From Batkoa obscura (lineage: Eukaryota > Entomophthoromycota > Entomophthoromycetes > Entomophthorales > Batkoaceae), in assembly GCA_030770535.1 (NCBI GenBank), contig JASVEC010000017.1:124001-188000 (forward strand): a DNA stretch of 64,000 bases. Reading direction: 5' to 3'. The notes below the pieces were generated by a model. It worked only from the letters and a program-made list of their open reading frames with translations, was not told where the DNA came from and searched no databases. Positions 32,172 to 43,258 of the stretch are shown here, in pieces. The stretch's first letter is position 1, and each line of letters begins with the position of its first letter. Position numbers and translations under genes: made by a program.

Positions 32172-34235
32172 ATGAACTTCAAATCTTCTGTTGTTTTATT
32201 TGTAATTGCTTTAGTAGGTGGTAACTCCGTATTAGCTCAAGGTAAACATTTTACCCCAACTGATTTGGTTACCATGGCCCGTCCAGGTTTCTTTGCTCCT
32301 TCTCTAGATGGTGATAAAGTAATTTATTCTGCTACCACTTATGATAAAGGAACCAATAAGAAAACTACCAAAATTAATCTTTTGGAAGTAGCTACTGGAA
32401 AAGCTAGTGATATCACTTCATTGACCACTACCGATTTCTCAGATGTTTCATTCATTGATAAAGATCGTGTTGCTTTTGTTTCATCTCGTTCTGGAACTCC
32501 TAATGTTTATACCTTAGACCTTAATGGTGGTGCCAGTTCTTTAAAACAATTAACTAATTTTACTTATGAAGAAGTTAATGGAGCTCAATTTAACTTTAAA
32601 GCTGGTAAAGTTATCTTTTCCACTGGTGTTTCCGTAAAAGAAAAAGAATCAGTACATAAATATAGCACTGCCAAAACTTTTGACCAACTTTATATTCGTC
32701 ATTGGGATACTTGGTATGATTATATTCATCAACATGTCCATGTTGCTGATTTAAGTGTTGAAAAAATTACCACTGAAGCTAAAGATCTTTTAGTAAGTAA
32801 TCCTAAACTTGAATCTCCTATTCGTCCAGATTATGATTCAAGTAACTATATTCTTTCTCCAGATGGTAAATTGGTTGCTTTTGTCACTCGCCCAGATACC
32901 AGGACTCAAGCTTGGAAAACTACTCTCGAACTTTACCTTGTCCCTACTACTGGTGAGCCTAAACTTGAGTTAATCTCCGAAAAGGGATTAGGTGCTATTT
33001 CAAGCCCTAAATTCTCTCCAGATGGCAAATACCTCGCTTGGGTACAAATGAATAGTGATAACAATGAATCCGATAAGGGATTAATTACTTTATATGATCT
33101 TAAAACTAAAACTAGAAAAGTACTTAACCATAAATGGGATGCTCAACCAGGAGACTTTACTTTCTCTAATGACGGTAACTCCCTTTACCTTAGTTTAGCT
33201 GATGATGGACATAACAAATTATTCGAATTTAATATCAAAACTCAAGAATATAAAGCTATTGTAAAAACTGGAACTTCAAGTGTTTTAGCTGAATACAATG
33301 ATAAGCTTTTAATTACTAAAGCCTCTACCAAGAGCCCTAATGAAGTTTATTCTTTAAGCAAAAATAATAATGAACTTAAACGTATTTCTGGTATTAATGC
33401 TGACTTCCTTGAAACCTTTAAATTCAATGGTTATGAACCTTTCTACTTTATCGGTGCCTTAAAGGAAAGAGTTCAAGGTTTCTTAATTAAACCACCAGGT
33501 TTTGATCCAAAGAAGAAATACCCAGTTATGTTTTGGGTACATGGTGGACCAGAATCTTCCTTTAATGATAATTGGTCTAACCGTTGGAACTACCAAATTC
33601 CAGCTAATGCCGGTTATGTAGTTGTTTCTATTAATTTCCATGGTTCTCCAGGTTGGGGTAATAAATTTACTCAATCTATCTTACGTAACTGGGGCTCTTA
33701 TCCATTTGAAGATTTAATGAAAGGTCTTGATTTCGCACTTGCTAAATATAGTTTCTTAGATTGTGAAAAGGTGGTTGCTTGGGGAGCTTCCTATGGTGGT
33801 TTTATGATGAATTACATCAATGGTCATACTGATCGCTTTAAGGCACTTGTAGTTCATGATGGTACCTTTAGCACTGAAGGCTCTATCTATAACACTGAAG
33901 AACTTTTCTTTATGGAAAATGAATTTGGAGGTGTAGGATGGTCTAAAGAAGCTAGAGAAAACTTTAAGAAATTCTCTCCACATAATTTTGTTGAAAACTG
34001 GAAGACTCCTGCTTTAATTATCCATGGTGGTAAAGATTATCGTCTTGTTGATACTGAAGGTATCAGTGCTTTCACTGCTCTCCAACGCAAAGGTGTTCCA
34101 TCTAGATTCCTTTATTTCCAAGATGAAAATCATTGGGTCCTTAAAAATGCCAACTCTCTTAAATGGATGCATGAAAATCTTGCTTGGTCCGCTAAGTGGC
34201 TCAATTATACTAATCCTTATGAGATTGAACTTTAA
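32172..34235 (+). CDS. Secreted dipeptidyl peptidase 5 (S9 family)
   Basis: Single exon, 687 aa. Residues 1-22 form a signal peptide ending VLAQG. A beta-propeller domain follows (about 40-410), with recurring blades such as SPDGKLVAFVTRPD and SPDGKYLAWVQ. The C-terminal alpha/beta-hydrolase (about 430-680) carries FWVHGGPES, the nucleophile elbow WGASYGG (Ser540), Asp622 in GGKDYRL and His654 in DENHWVL, so the triad is complete. It matches fungal DPP V, a secreted enzyme that removes X-Ala and similar dipeptides and is antigenic in several fungi. Codon use is noticeably richer in C-ending codons than the F-box or AP180 genes, suggesting high expression (inference). There is no GPI or membrane segment. 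Confidence 0.95.
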   Translation: MNFKSSVVLFVIALVGGNSVLAQGKHFTPTDLVTMARPGFFAPSLDGDKVIYSATTYDKGTNKKTTKINLLEVATGKASDITSLTTTDFSDVSFIDKDRVAFVSSRSGTPNVYTLDLNGGASSLKQLTNFTYEEVNGAQFNFKAGKVIFSTGVSVKEKESVHKYSTAKTFDQLYIRHWDTWYDYIHQHVHVADLSVEKITTEAKDLLVSNPKLESPIRPDYDSSNYILSPDGKLVAFVTRPDTRTQAWKTTLELYLVPTTGEPKLELISEKGLGAISSPKFSPDGKYLAWVQMNSDNNESDKGLITLYDLKTKTRKVLNHKWDAQPGDFTFSNDGNSLYLSLADDGHNKLFEFNIKTQEYKAIVKTGTSSVLAEYNDKLLITKASTKSPNEVYSLSKNNNELKRISGINADFLETFKFNGYEPFYFIGALKERVQGFLIKPPGFDPKKKYPVMFWVHGGPESSFNDNWSNRWNYQIPANAGYVVVSINFHGSPGWGNKFTQSILRNWGSYPFEDLMKGLDFALAKYSFLDCEKVVAWGASYGGFMMNYINGHTDRFKALVVHDGTFSTEGSIYNTEELFFMENEFGGVGWSKEARENFKKFSPHNFVENWKTPALIIHGGKDYRLVDTEGISAFTALQRKGVPSRFLYFQDENHWVLKNANSLKWMHENLAWSAKWLNYTNPYEIEL

Positions 34236-34567
34236 AAGGGTTAATTTTGTTATTAAAATTAATATGTTAAATAAAAAATTAATTTAAATGTAAAATATTA
34301 TTTTGTTTTTGTAATTTTATATATTTCAAAGTAGATCAGTATCTAGTCAACTATAGTTTATATAAAGTTTTTAAGGATACTACTTTTAAATGTGAAGATA
34401 TTATATGATTTGATATGGTGAAATAGTTTGGGTAATATAACGCTTAAGGGAAATAATTAAACAATAGAAACAAATAATTATATATTTTATGTTTTTTAAA
34501 GAACAGTTTGTAAATTATAAAAATGAACTAAATTGAAACTTTAATGAGTATTATTTTAAAATTAGAA
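34236..34567. other. Convergent intergenic gap
   Basis: 3'-flanking DNA of DPP5 and the ODC-like gene. Nothing recognised. Confidence 0.4.
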
Positions 34568-36116
34568 TTAGAAGAGTAATCTTAAAAGTTCATCGGCTTC
34601 GGTATTAACATAAAATTTTAAAGGCTGTTCGAAACCATTGCTAAAATAATAGATCGTAAATAATGATAAACTATAAAAAATAAATTGTTAACTTACAACT
34701 CCATATTAAAACAGGTAGAATAAGCCCCCATATTTTCAAAATAAAGCCAGTCATTTAATTCCAATTCTGGCAACCTTAAGTTAGAATCTGTATTAATTTT
34801 ATCTTTAGCTCCTAACGCTGGTCCCCACAAAGTACAAAACTGTAAGTTTTGCTCTGTTATTTTAGGTAAATAGAGCCCATTTCGAAATAAAAGTTTAGGC
34901 TCATATAAGATCTCTGGAATAAATGCCCCTTCTGAAAAGGATTTAAATACTCCATCGTTCAAGTAATCTAAAATTTAATTTAATTTAATTTAATTTAATT
35001 TTACTGTTATTTTTTATAAATAAATTAGTACTTACACATGATAGATTTCTCTTCACTATCATTATAGCACACCCTTTTACCAATGACAGTGGTAGCTAAG
35101 GTATAAAAAGAAGCAGCAAAAAAGCGACCAGGCTCAGCAATAAAAGTTAAGTTGGCATCTTTAAAATAATCATTTAAAGATAAATTAACAACTTTTGCAA
35201 TTTTAATAAATTGCTCCACATTTTTAATCCCTGGAAAGCCACCACCAATATCCAATATGGACAAATCAAAGCCAACCGATTTAGCTTGATCATAAATAAT
35301 TCTAGCCCTACGTATAGTCTCTTTATAACCTTCAGGGTCAAGGCAATCACTACCAACATGAAAGCTTAAGCCCACAACATTGAGGTTAAAATCTTTAGCA
35401 GATTGTAATAATTGTCTACAAGCTTCTAATTCAGCACCAAATTTAGAACTAAAAGGAACTTTGGAATGACAATCCAATGGTAAAATTCTAAGGAATAACT
35501 CAGCATTAGGATAATGAATATAAATTTTTATCAATTCATCAATGTTATCAAAGGTCATCTTTCGTACATTTACTTCTTTAGCATATTTCAAATGATTCAA
35601 TTGTTTACACGGGTTAGCATAGATGATTCTGTTTGTTGATATATTATGCTTTAATATTGTTTGAATCTCTTTTTTACTGGCACAATCAAAACTCATCCCT
35701 AATTCTATCATCAATTTTATTAACATCTTATCCGGGTTACTCTTCACCGCATAGAATGGAACTACATCTGGTAAATGTGTCTTCCACAGCTTAAACATTT
35801 TGTAAACGGCACCTAAGTCACCCACCAAAAAAGAGTCCTGCATATTTTCGTTTAGTAATTTATATTTAATAAATGTCAAAGGCTCGGTCTTTGGTAATTT
35901 TAAGATACCCTCTTCTTGATTTAAGAAATTGGGGGATAATAAGGCTTCATGGATGATACTTTTCGATATATTGTCCTCGTATTTTGGTACCTTTAATTTG
36001 GCGATATTCATAGCTTCAATATGTGGACTTCTAACTATTTTTGGTGAGTTGGGAGTTAAGTCTAGCTTAAACTCACTGTCTATGTTAGGGCTTCTTACCA
36101 ATAAGTTGGTGTTCAT
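34568..36116 (-). CDS. Ornithine decarboxylase-like protein, predicted inactive or altered
   Basis: Three exons (36116-35036, 34967-34697, 34640-34568) give 474 aa, the usual fungal ODC size. PLP-site features of fold-III decarboxylases are kept: PFYAVKSNPD (Lys125, the Schiff-base lysine), SFHVGS (His253), DIGGGFPG (289-296) and EPGRFF (328-333). The C-terminal barrel has YYLNDGVFKSF and LYFENMGAYS. However, the active-site loop that reads WGPTCDGLD in true ODC is WGPALGAKD here (408-416), so the catalytic Cys (360 in mouse/trypanosome numbering) and the substrate-binding Asp361 are both missing. The counterpart of Asp332 also appears to be Pro. It could be a regulatory paralogue comparable to antizyme inhibitor, or a decarboxylase of altered specificity. 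Gene structure is intact. No antizyme-like gene is in the window. Confidence 0.88.
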
Positions 36117-36778
36117 GATTCAGTTTTTTATAATAACAAAAGGCATTCTATGCTTTTTATTTGATATTTATACAATGTTATATGCTTTGTTTTGATCATT
36201 TTAAAATCGTTGATCTTATTTTTATTTTTTTGTAAATCTAATTTTACAATGGTTTATTTTAATTTGATGATTATGAAATTTAAATTTAGTCTGAATTAAA
36301 ATTAATTTGAAACACTAAGATTATTAATAGCTTCAGCATTTTATTTTTAATCGTATTCCTATGTAAATTCTAGATCTTAATATAATAATTATATAATAAT
36401 TTTATAACTAATTCATTAATAAGCTTCTTATTTTCATTCCATAGTCTAAATTGTAAACTATTATATTACAACTGCTTATTTTTATATATTTTTACTATGT
36501 TTAATTTTATGCTGATCCAAGTTGTCACCATTTGATAAAAAAAGATCAAGTCTTTTTATAATAGCTTTTCCGAACCTAAAAAGTTTTATAAATTATAAAA
36601 TTACTCAAAACAAAAATAACTTTTGCATTAAGATTATACGAATCTCATTTTCAATATTTTATAATATAAGTGTATATTTTCAAAATATTTGGTAACTAAA
36701 TAACGATTTATAATTTTAATTAAATAAATATATTAGAAGTACTAAAAACTTAATCTTAATAAAGAACAATTTATTGAA
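36117..36778. other. Intergenic, AT-rich
   Basis: Between two minus-strand genes; promoter of the ODC-like gene. Nothing specific was seen. Confidence 0.4.
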
Positions 36779-37837
36779 TTAATTGTTGAGTACAACTCTA
36801 TATCTAACTTTACCATCACGTACTAGTTGTACACCTTCATTACATTTATCCATAGGGTAGTTTTCTATCCAGGGGTAAACCTTATGTTCAGCAGCAAAAT
36901 CCAACATTTTACGGATTTCACAAGGGGATCCAATAGCTGAACCCCCGATAAAAATATTTTTCATGATTAAAGTAAATGGGCGAAGAGTAATGTTTGATTC
37001 TGGTGCTGCTAACAATATAATTTTACCATCGATATCCATCCAATTTGCAAAAGTATCCCATTGAGAGTCACTAGCATTGCTTGTGACAATAAGATATTTA
37101 AGGGTATCCTTAACCTTATTTGCTTCTTCTTCATTACTATAAGCAATGAAATGTTTGGCACCCATCTTTTTAGCATCATTTTCTTTAGAGTGAGAATGTG
37201 ATAAGGCATAAACTTCACAACCCATAGCATTAGCAAATTGAATAGCTAAATGGCCTAATCCACCAATACCAATAACACCGACTTTATCACCTGATTTAAA
37301 TCCATTATGAAGCATTGGAGTAAATACAGTAGCGCCAGCGCATAATAATGGTGCAGCATAATCCGAAGGAATACTTTCTGGAATAAGGAAACAAAAATCT
37401 TCTTGGACATGAACTGCTTCTGCATACCCACCATAGGTAGTAGATCCATCAATATCCCTTTTTGAGTTATAAGTGAGTCCACTCTTCTTACAGAATACTT
37501 CTCTTTGACGCTTACAAGCAAAGCAATCGTCATTCATACATGCAGCACATTGTGCTCCTACTCCTACTCTATCTCCTACTTTAAGCTTTTGTACTTTATC
37601 ACCTACTGCAGTTATCTCACCTACAATTTCATGACCAACGATCACTGGGTAATTGGTTGGACCCCATCCACTGTCTATGGTATGGAGATCAGAACCACAA
37701 ATACCGCAATGACTAATCTTGATTTCTACATCATTAGGTTGGAGTGGGGCAGCATCATAAGTATATTTGACTAATTTTTCATCTTTTCCATGGCAGGCAT
37801 AGCCACTGATTTTATTGTATTTTCCTGTATTTGACAT
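36779..37837 (-). CDS. Zinc-dependent alcohol dehydrogenase, cinnamyl-alcohol/ADH6 type
   Basis: Single exon, 352 aa, the usual medium-chain dehydrogenase length. The catalytic zinc ligands are in SHCGICGSDLH and VGHEIVGE. The structural-zinc cysteines are in CAACMNDDCFACKRQREVFC. The Rossmann NADP-binding motif is GIGGLGHLAIQ, preceded by YAAPLLCAGATVF. The SHSHSKE segment after the second beta strand agrees with NADPH-preferring CAD/ADH6 enzymes, which reduce aromatic and branched aldehydes. No signal peptide; cytosolic. Motifs are complete. Confidence 0.94.
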   Translation of the reverse strand: MSNTGKYNKISGYACHGKDEKLVKYTYDAAPLQPNDVEIKISHCGICGSDLHTIDSGWGPTNYPVIVGHEIVGEITAVGDKVQKLKVGDRVGVGAQCAACMNDDCFACKRQREVFCKKSGLTYNSKRDIDGSTTYGGYAEAVHVQEDFCFLIPESIPSDYAAPLLCAGATVFTPMLHNGFKSGDKVGVIGIGGLGHLAIQFANAMGCEVYALSHSHSKENDAKKMGAKHFIAYSNEEEANKVKDTLKYLIVTSNASDSQWDTFANWMDIDGKIILLAAPESNITLRPFTLIMKNIFIGGSAIGSPCEIRKMLDFAAEHKVYPWIENYPMDKCNEGVQLVRDGKVRYRVVLNN

Positions 37838-37878
37838 TTTTGTTTTTATTTATAAAATTTTGTTGTTTATTCTCTCTT

Positions 37879-37886
37879 TATTTATA
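37879..37886 (-). promoter_or_regulatory. TATA box of the alcohol dehydrogenase gene
   Basis: TATAAATA on the minus strand, about 45 bp upstream of the ATG at 37837. Confidence 0.5.
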
Positions 37887-38514
37887 CTTTTTGACTACCA
37901 TTCCATTTGAATTTATTAACTTTTAATTAGTAATTATAATGATATATTAAATTATTCAAGAAGCCTCACTGTTTTTATTTGTTTCGGTATTAGTTTGAGC
38001 ATTCTTTCATTTCGGTCCTTCATTTCTCCTATTTTTATGCGTTTATTTTCAATTTTCGTCAAATTTCATTGTTTAGTGTTGGGATTTTATTAAATTGTGT
38101 AGAATAAAAATAATTATTTATAATTTGATTTTATTACTATATTTATTAATAAGTGATTAATAGTTTTTCCTTTTATTAACAAAATTAAGTTTTTATGATA
38201 ATAATGGTTGGAATCTGTAGCATTTAGCTTTATTATAGTTTTATTTAAAATAAAGCAGCACTTTTATTATTAATTTATCAAATCCAAATCATTGTCTGAA
38301 AATTCTTGAATTATTTAAATCCGATTATTTATTTAATCGGATAAAGTCGAATGCGATAATTAACAAGGCTGATTAATGAACATAGTAAGGTATTTTCATA
38401 AGGAATGTTAAGGACCTTATGTGTAGTTACCCTTTTTATATCTTCATTAGAGCATCATTTTCAATTACTTTTTACTTGACACAAGGTTATTAAAATGGTG
38501 TTTTTTGAAGTCGA
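37887..38514. other. Intergenic, AT-rich
   Basis: No feature recognised before the first MITE of this gap. Confidence 0.4.
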
Positions 38515-38620
38515 TATGGGGTTGTTTTTTTTGGCTTCATCATTTTTTCTATCTTTTAAGCGCTATTTGAGTGCAAAAATTGTTAGTAAAATTCTTAAAC
38601 ATAAAAATACATCCCCATAT
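38515..38620 (+). repeat. Family-A foldback MITE, copy 7 (good reference copy)
   Basis: TATGGGGTTGTTTTTTTTGG to AAAAATACATCCCCATAT. The near-symmetrical ends TATGGGG and CCCCATA and the central AGCGCT make the whole element an imperfect hairpin. Confidence 0.9.
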
Positions 38621-38780
38621 AGCAACATAAACCATCTTCCTAAATAGTAAGCCCTTTTCAATATTAATGAGGATAATGAAGTATATTTTAAACTAACAAT
38701 TTTACGGATTCTATTGATATCTTTTCTTTTGAAAATATCAGTTTAGACTTTAGTTAAAAGAATCAATAATTTGAAAACAC

Positions 38781-38881
38781 TTGGGGTATTTTTTGGTTTC
38801 TACCTTTTCCGCTTTTTAAGCGCTATTTGAGTAGAAAAACTGTTAGTAAAATTCTTAAACACAAAAATATATCTTCACTTA
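38781..38881 (+). repeat. Family-A foldback MITE, copy 8
   Basis: TTGGGGTATTTTTTGGTTTC, core TTTTTAAGCGCTATTTGAGT, end AAAAATATATCTTCACTT. Same orientation as copy 7 and 160 bp after it. Confidence 0.82.
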
Positions 38882-41466
38882 TTTAAAGTATAGCTACAAT
38901 AAGCTATAAAACATATCAAATATTATACTTGATATATCTTATTTAACTTTTCATCTGATTTTTTTAATTTTCATGTTTTTACTTTACTTATATTCAATAA
39001 AATCAATTCTAAATAATATAAAATTCTGCTTTTATAGCTTACTGTTTTTAAAAAGTTTGATACTGAGTCTCTTAAATTTTATTAAGATAAATACAAAAAT
39101 GGAGGATTAGCCTATGATAGCATATATCAATAAGTTAGATATGTTTTTGAATTTAAACAGTACAGTGGATTTGTTTACCTTTTTGCTATTTATTTTTTAA
39201 AAATGACCCAATTTATTATTGAAAATACGTAAAAATCTTTTTAAAAATCAACTTTGCCTATATAAAAGTTTATATCCTAAAACTGTTATCTAGAATAATA
39301 TTTTTAAATAATTATAAGCTATACAGCAATTAAAAGTCATTTTAAACCTTTTTTGAAACAATTTATAAGCTAATCTGATTTTTTAGGCAAATCCGTTATG
39401 CTAATGGTGTAGAATTGTTAGTTTAACCTTTTTACTGGAAAATCATCTTACTTTCATTATAAAAAATATTTCCTGTCGCACTCAATGGCCTACAAGTTAA
39501 TTTTAACCCAAAAAATCATATTATCTTTTAAAGTACCTTATAATAATATATTGGACTTTTCTTAATAAAGTAAATATTTGTATTATTTAAAAGCAACTTA
39601 GAACAAAAGCTTTAATAATTTTAATAAGTCAGTTGGGTTATGAAAATTATTTGTATTCCTTACCAAATTAATATCAAAGGGCTTTCAATTTAAAAAAGGA
39701 ACTATATTCCCAAAGAGTATACAAATATATATAATTTATTTTAGGAAATATTCAAAGGTTTTACTCAATGAAACTATTGTATATATATTAAATAGTTTAT
39801 TATTTTTCAAGTTCTATCCTTACTAGCTTTGGTTTTTTACGGAAAGCTTATAAATTGCTAAATTAAATCGGTTGTTTTTAGTTGATTACTTGTATAATAG
39901 CTGATATTCAAAAAATTATTAATAAATGAGCAACAATTTACCTGTAATATATAAAAGTTCTTTGATCAAGGATATTGATGTACTTCACTAACCCCTTGCG
40001 TTACTGTTTTTTTTACTTTTCACTTATTAGAATGGTTGATTTTTACTAGCTAAAACGAAGAAAGCTACCAATTGAAAAGTACATCTGCTGCAACTCTATT
40101 GCAACCTAGGTAACTGCTCATTTAAAAATAAAAGTTTGCTAAAATCAGGCTAAATAAAGATTAGGCTTTAAGAAAATAAACATACAAATAGTTAGCTCCA
40201 AAAATTACCGCGAATTAGGTAGAAATAGAGTTGCAGCAGCTGTAAACAGTAAAGTCAAAAAACATGATTCCAGATTGTGCTTGCCTAAGTTCAAATGATA
40301 TTTAAAAATTTTGTAGACCTAATTCATCAAATAATGTGGGGGTAATTGATTTAAAATCTAAAATTTTTTAGTTTTTGCATTTTGGTCTAAAACTATCAGA
40401 ATTCGATGTAATAAGTTAATAAGTATCTTGAATTATATAGCTGTCTAATTCCAAATATATGCTGTATAGTTATAATTTTTACAATCAATAATTTGTATGA
40501 TTGTGGTGATTTGAAGCTTGACATTTAAATTTTTATTTGAAAATAAACAATTAGCCGCATATATTTGATCTTAAACAGCTGTATTTTATTTAAAATTGAA
40601 GCACTATTACTAGGTTATTTTCTAATTGTTTATTGCTATTGAATTTGATAGATATAGTTCAAGTTTATTGTTATGAGTAATAAATTATTTTGTATTATTT
40701 CATTTGAATTATTACTAAAGGGCTTAAAGTAATATTTCTTTTCATACTATGAAATCAAATTTAAATTAGTATATTTAATTTGTACTTTAAACAGAAATAA
40801 TTAATAGCCAAATAAAGTTAATTAGTATTCGAACATGTTTGATTTTGTATTCATTTTAATAAGTAATGTTCAATGAAACGATAAAAATTATGTCAATAGA
40901 AATAAACACTTAACATATTTAAGCTACAAAGAAGGAAGATTAAATTGATGTAATTATAGCTCAATTTCAATTTACATAATGAAAATAAAACAATTTTTAA
41001 TCAGTAAATGTTTTTCTAGTCAAATTTGTTTACTTTTATACTGTTGAATAGATTAATACCTAAATTACAAATAAACTAAAAAGAGACTATATTTAAATTA
41101 CAAATAAGTCAAAAAAAGATTTAGTATGAACTTAATACATCTATATCGTTCTTTTAATTCAAACTTTAATTACTAAAATTGAGCCCTCAATAATTTGGAT
41201 TTGATTTACGTTTCATACAAAATTAATTGAGTGTCTTTTCTCTAAACTTATTGAAGGAAAAAGCCAATAAAGGGAAATTCTTTCTAGCCGTTTAAAACAA
41301 AGTTCTCATTTGAATAAAAATGGACTAAATTTATTTTTTTGCTAACAGTTTCATTTATCTTTCCATTTTGAAAATTAATGTTACGTGATTTTGGTATGTT
41401 TGGTATGGATGATCAATCCAAAAATGATGCTTTAAACTAATAATAGTTTAATGGTACTACAATAAA
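38882..41466. other. Long intergenic region upstream of the UGT gene
   Basis: About 2.6 kb of AT-rich DNA with no sustained reading frame. The only structured part is the inverted repeat at 40085-40239. Confidence 0.45.
40085..40239. repeat. Inverted repeat (24-bp arms, ~107-bp loop)
   Basis: CTGCTGCAACTCTATTGCAA continuing to CCTA at 40085-40108 has its near-complement at 40216-40239. Weaker complementary segments extend further out on both sides (about 39995-40025 and 40240-40262). It may be a diverged MITE; only one copy was seen. Confidence 0.55.
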
Positions 41467-41476
41467 TATATAAATA
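41467..41476 (+). promoter_or_regulatory. TATA box of the UGT gene
   Basis: TATATAAATA about 112 bp upstream of the ATG at 41588. Confidence 0.45.
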
Positions 41477-41587
41477 CTATTCTTTATACTCTTCATACTT
41501 CATTTTTATTTCAAAAATAGATACTATTATTTTTAAACCACTATTTTTATAATACTATCTATTTAATTTAATTCAATCATTTAAAGA

Positions 41588-43258
41588 ATGAAGCTCAACT
41601 TACTTTTACTACTAGTTACTATTTTAATTTACCAAGCTCAGTGTATGAAGGTATTGATAAGCATGACCTTTGGTTCGCGTTCTCATATAAAAAATGTATT
41701 TGAAATAGGAAAAGTATTACAGGAGCGTGGCGATCAAGTAGCATACATGTCATTGAAACCAATGTTACGCTTTGCTGATGGCTATAATGTAACCAAATTC
41801 CAAGTAGGACCAGATGATATTCAAATTGATGATTTACGTGGAATAAGCGAATTAAATCAAACACCTGTTAATCCATTAGCAGATACTGTTAATGCTTTAG
41901 TGGATGGACTTCCTATAGTTTTTCGTACTACTTTTGAAGATACTTTATCGGTTATTGATGAATATAAACCAGATGTTATGATTTGTGACTTCTTTTCATC
42001 TTCTTGTATTGAAGCTGCTTATCATCGTCATATCCCACTTATTGTAGGATTCCAAACTTTGGATGGTCCTTATGTTCCACCCCCTTATATCACTGGAACT
42101 TTATCTTATTTCCCCACTACACTTGCTAATTTGAGCTTTGGGCAACGTTTTTACTCAACAGTCATACATCCACTAACTGTATTACCTTCCTTTTTAGCAC
42201 TCAATTATAGATTAAATATTGAAAGAGCACGTTATAATTTACCAACTACCGTTGTAACGAATGTAGGCAATTGGGAAAATGCACTCAAATTATGTAACAC
42301 TTTTATGGGTTTTGAAGGTGCTAGACCTTTAGATCCTAGCTTTAAGTTGGTTGGCCCTATAATGTCAGAAGAACATGCTCCATTAAGTGACGGATTAAAA
42401 CAATTTTTAGATAAAAGACAAAAAGTAGTTTATATTGCGTTTGGAAGTGGAGTTCAATTAAGCAGTAAAGATGTTAATATTATATTCAATAGTGTTAAAA
42501 AACTAGTAGAATATCAAAACGCCGACGGGATTATTTGGGCTTTAGGAAAAACTCAAAAGGCTACTTTCAATCAAACTGATATTAATATCACTCATAATGG
42601 TATCAATTTAACTGCCGAGGACTTATTAAACAATGCTCATCCAAATATTAAGTTTTTAAACTGGGCTCCTCAAGTTGCTATATTAAACCATGAGAACACT
42701 AAACTTTTTATATCTCATGGTGGTTTAGAATCTGCTTTTGAGTCCATGTACTCTGGAACTCCAATTTTAACCATTCCTTTCTTTGGTGATCAATATCGTA
42801 ATGCTCGTAAAGTAGAAGAGATGGGCTTTGGTGGATATTCGGATAGATTTACGCAAACCTCGATCTCCCTTTATAATAAAATTGGCGAAATGTTAGTCGA
42901 TAAAGACCAAAGTAGAGCCAATGCTATGCAAAAATGGCAATTGATAGCAAAAACCAATTCTAAAAAGAAATATGAAGCTGCCGATATTATTCAAGAATAC
43001 GTTGCTCTCTCTAAAGTTTGTAGAAATAAACCTGGATATAAAAATAAAAATCCAGGCTGCGAATTGGAACATCTTCTTCCCCTTTATCAATCAATTAACC
43101 CTTTGATCGCTTTTGGTGTCGATTCTATAGTTTTCGCTATTGCTATTATAGTTACTATAAGCTTACCTATTATTTATCTTGCTTCTATTCTTATCAAGCA
43201 GTTGCTTAAAATCATAAGAAATCATACTCATATTAAGAATAAGTTAAAATCTCAATGA
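41588..43258 (+). CDS. Membrane-anchored UDP-glycosyltransferase (GT1)
   Basis: Single exon, 556 aa. A signal peptide at 1-19 is followed at once by the GT-B N-lobe start MKVLISMTFGSRSHIKN. The C-terminal lobe has the UDP-sugar donor signature: LNWAPQVAILNHENTKLFIS, then HGGLESAFESMYSGTPIL and PFFGDQYRNA. A single hydrophobic helix (about 518-540, IVFAIAIIVTISLPIIYL) and a short basic tail end the protein. This type I topology is the same as that of animal UGTs and of the UGT-like families of early-diverging fungi: catalytic domain in the ER lumen or cell exterior, basic tail in the cytosol. It transfers a sugar from a UDP donor to a small lipophilic acceptor. Donor and acceptor cannot be read from the sequence. 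Confidence 0.92.
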   Translation: MKLNLLLLLVTILIYQAQCMKVLISMTFGSRSHIKNVFEIGKVLQERGDQVAYMSLKPMLRFADGYNVTKFQVGPDDIQIDDLRGISELNQTPVNPLADTVNALVDGLPIVFRTTFEDTLSVIDEYKPDVMICDFFSSSCIEAAYHRHIPLIVGFQTLDGPYVPPPYITGTLSYFPTTLANLSFGQRFYSTVIHPLTVLPSFLALNYRLNIERARYNLPTTVVTNVGNWENALKLCNTFMGFEGARPLDPSFKLVGPIMSEEHAPLSDGLKQFLDKRQKVVYIAFGSGVQLSSKDVNIIFNSVKKLVEYQNADGIIWALGKTQKATFNQTDINITHNGINLTAEDLLNNAHPNIKFLNWAPQVAILNHENTKLFISHGGLESAFESMYSGTPILTIPFFGDQYRNARKVEEMGFGGYSDRFTQTSISLYNKIGEMLVDKDQSRANAMQKWQLIAKTNSKKKYEAADIIQEYVALSKVCRNKPGYKNKNPGCELEHLLPLYQSINPLIAFGVDSIVFAIAIIVTISLPIIYLASILIKQLLKIIRNHTHIKNKLKSQ

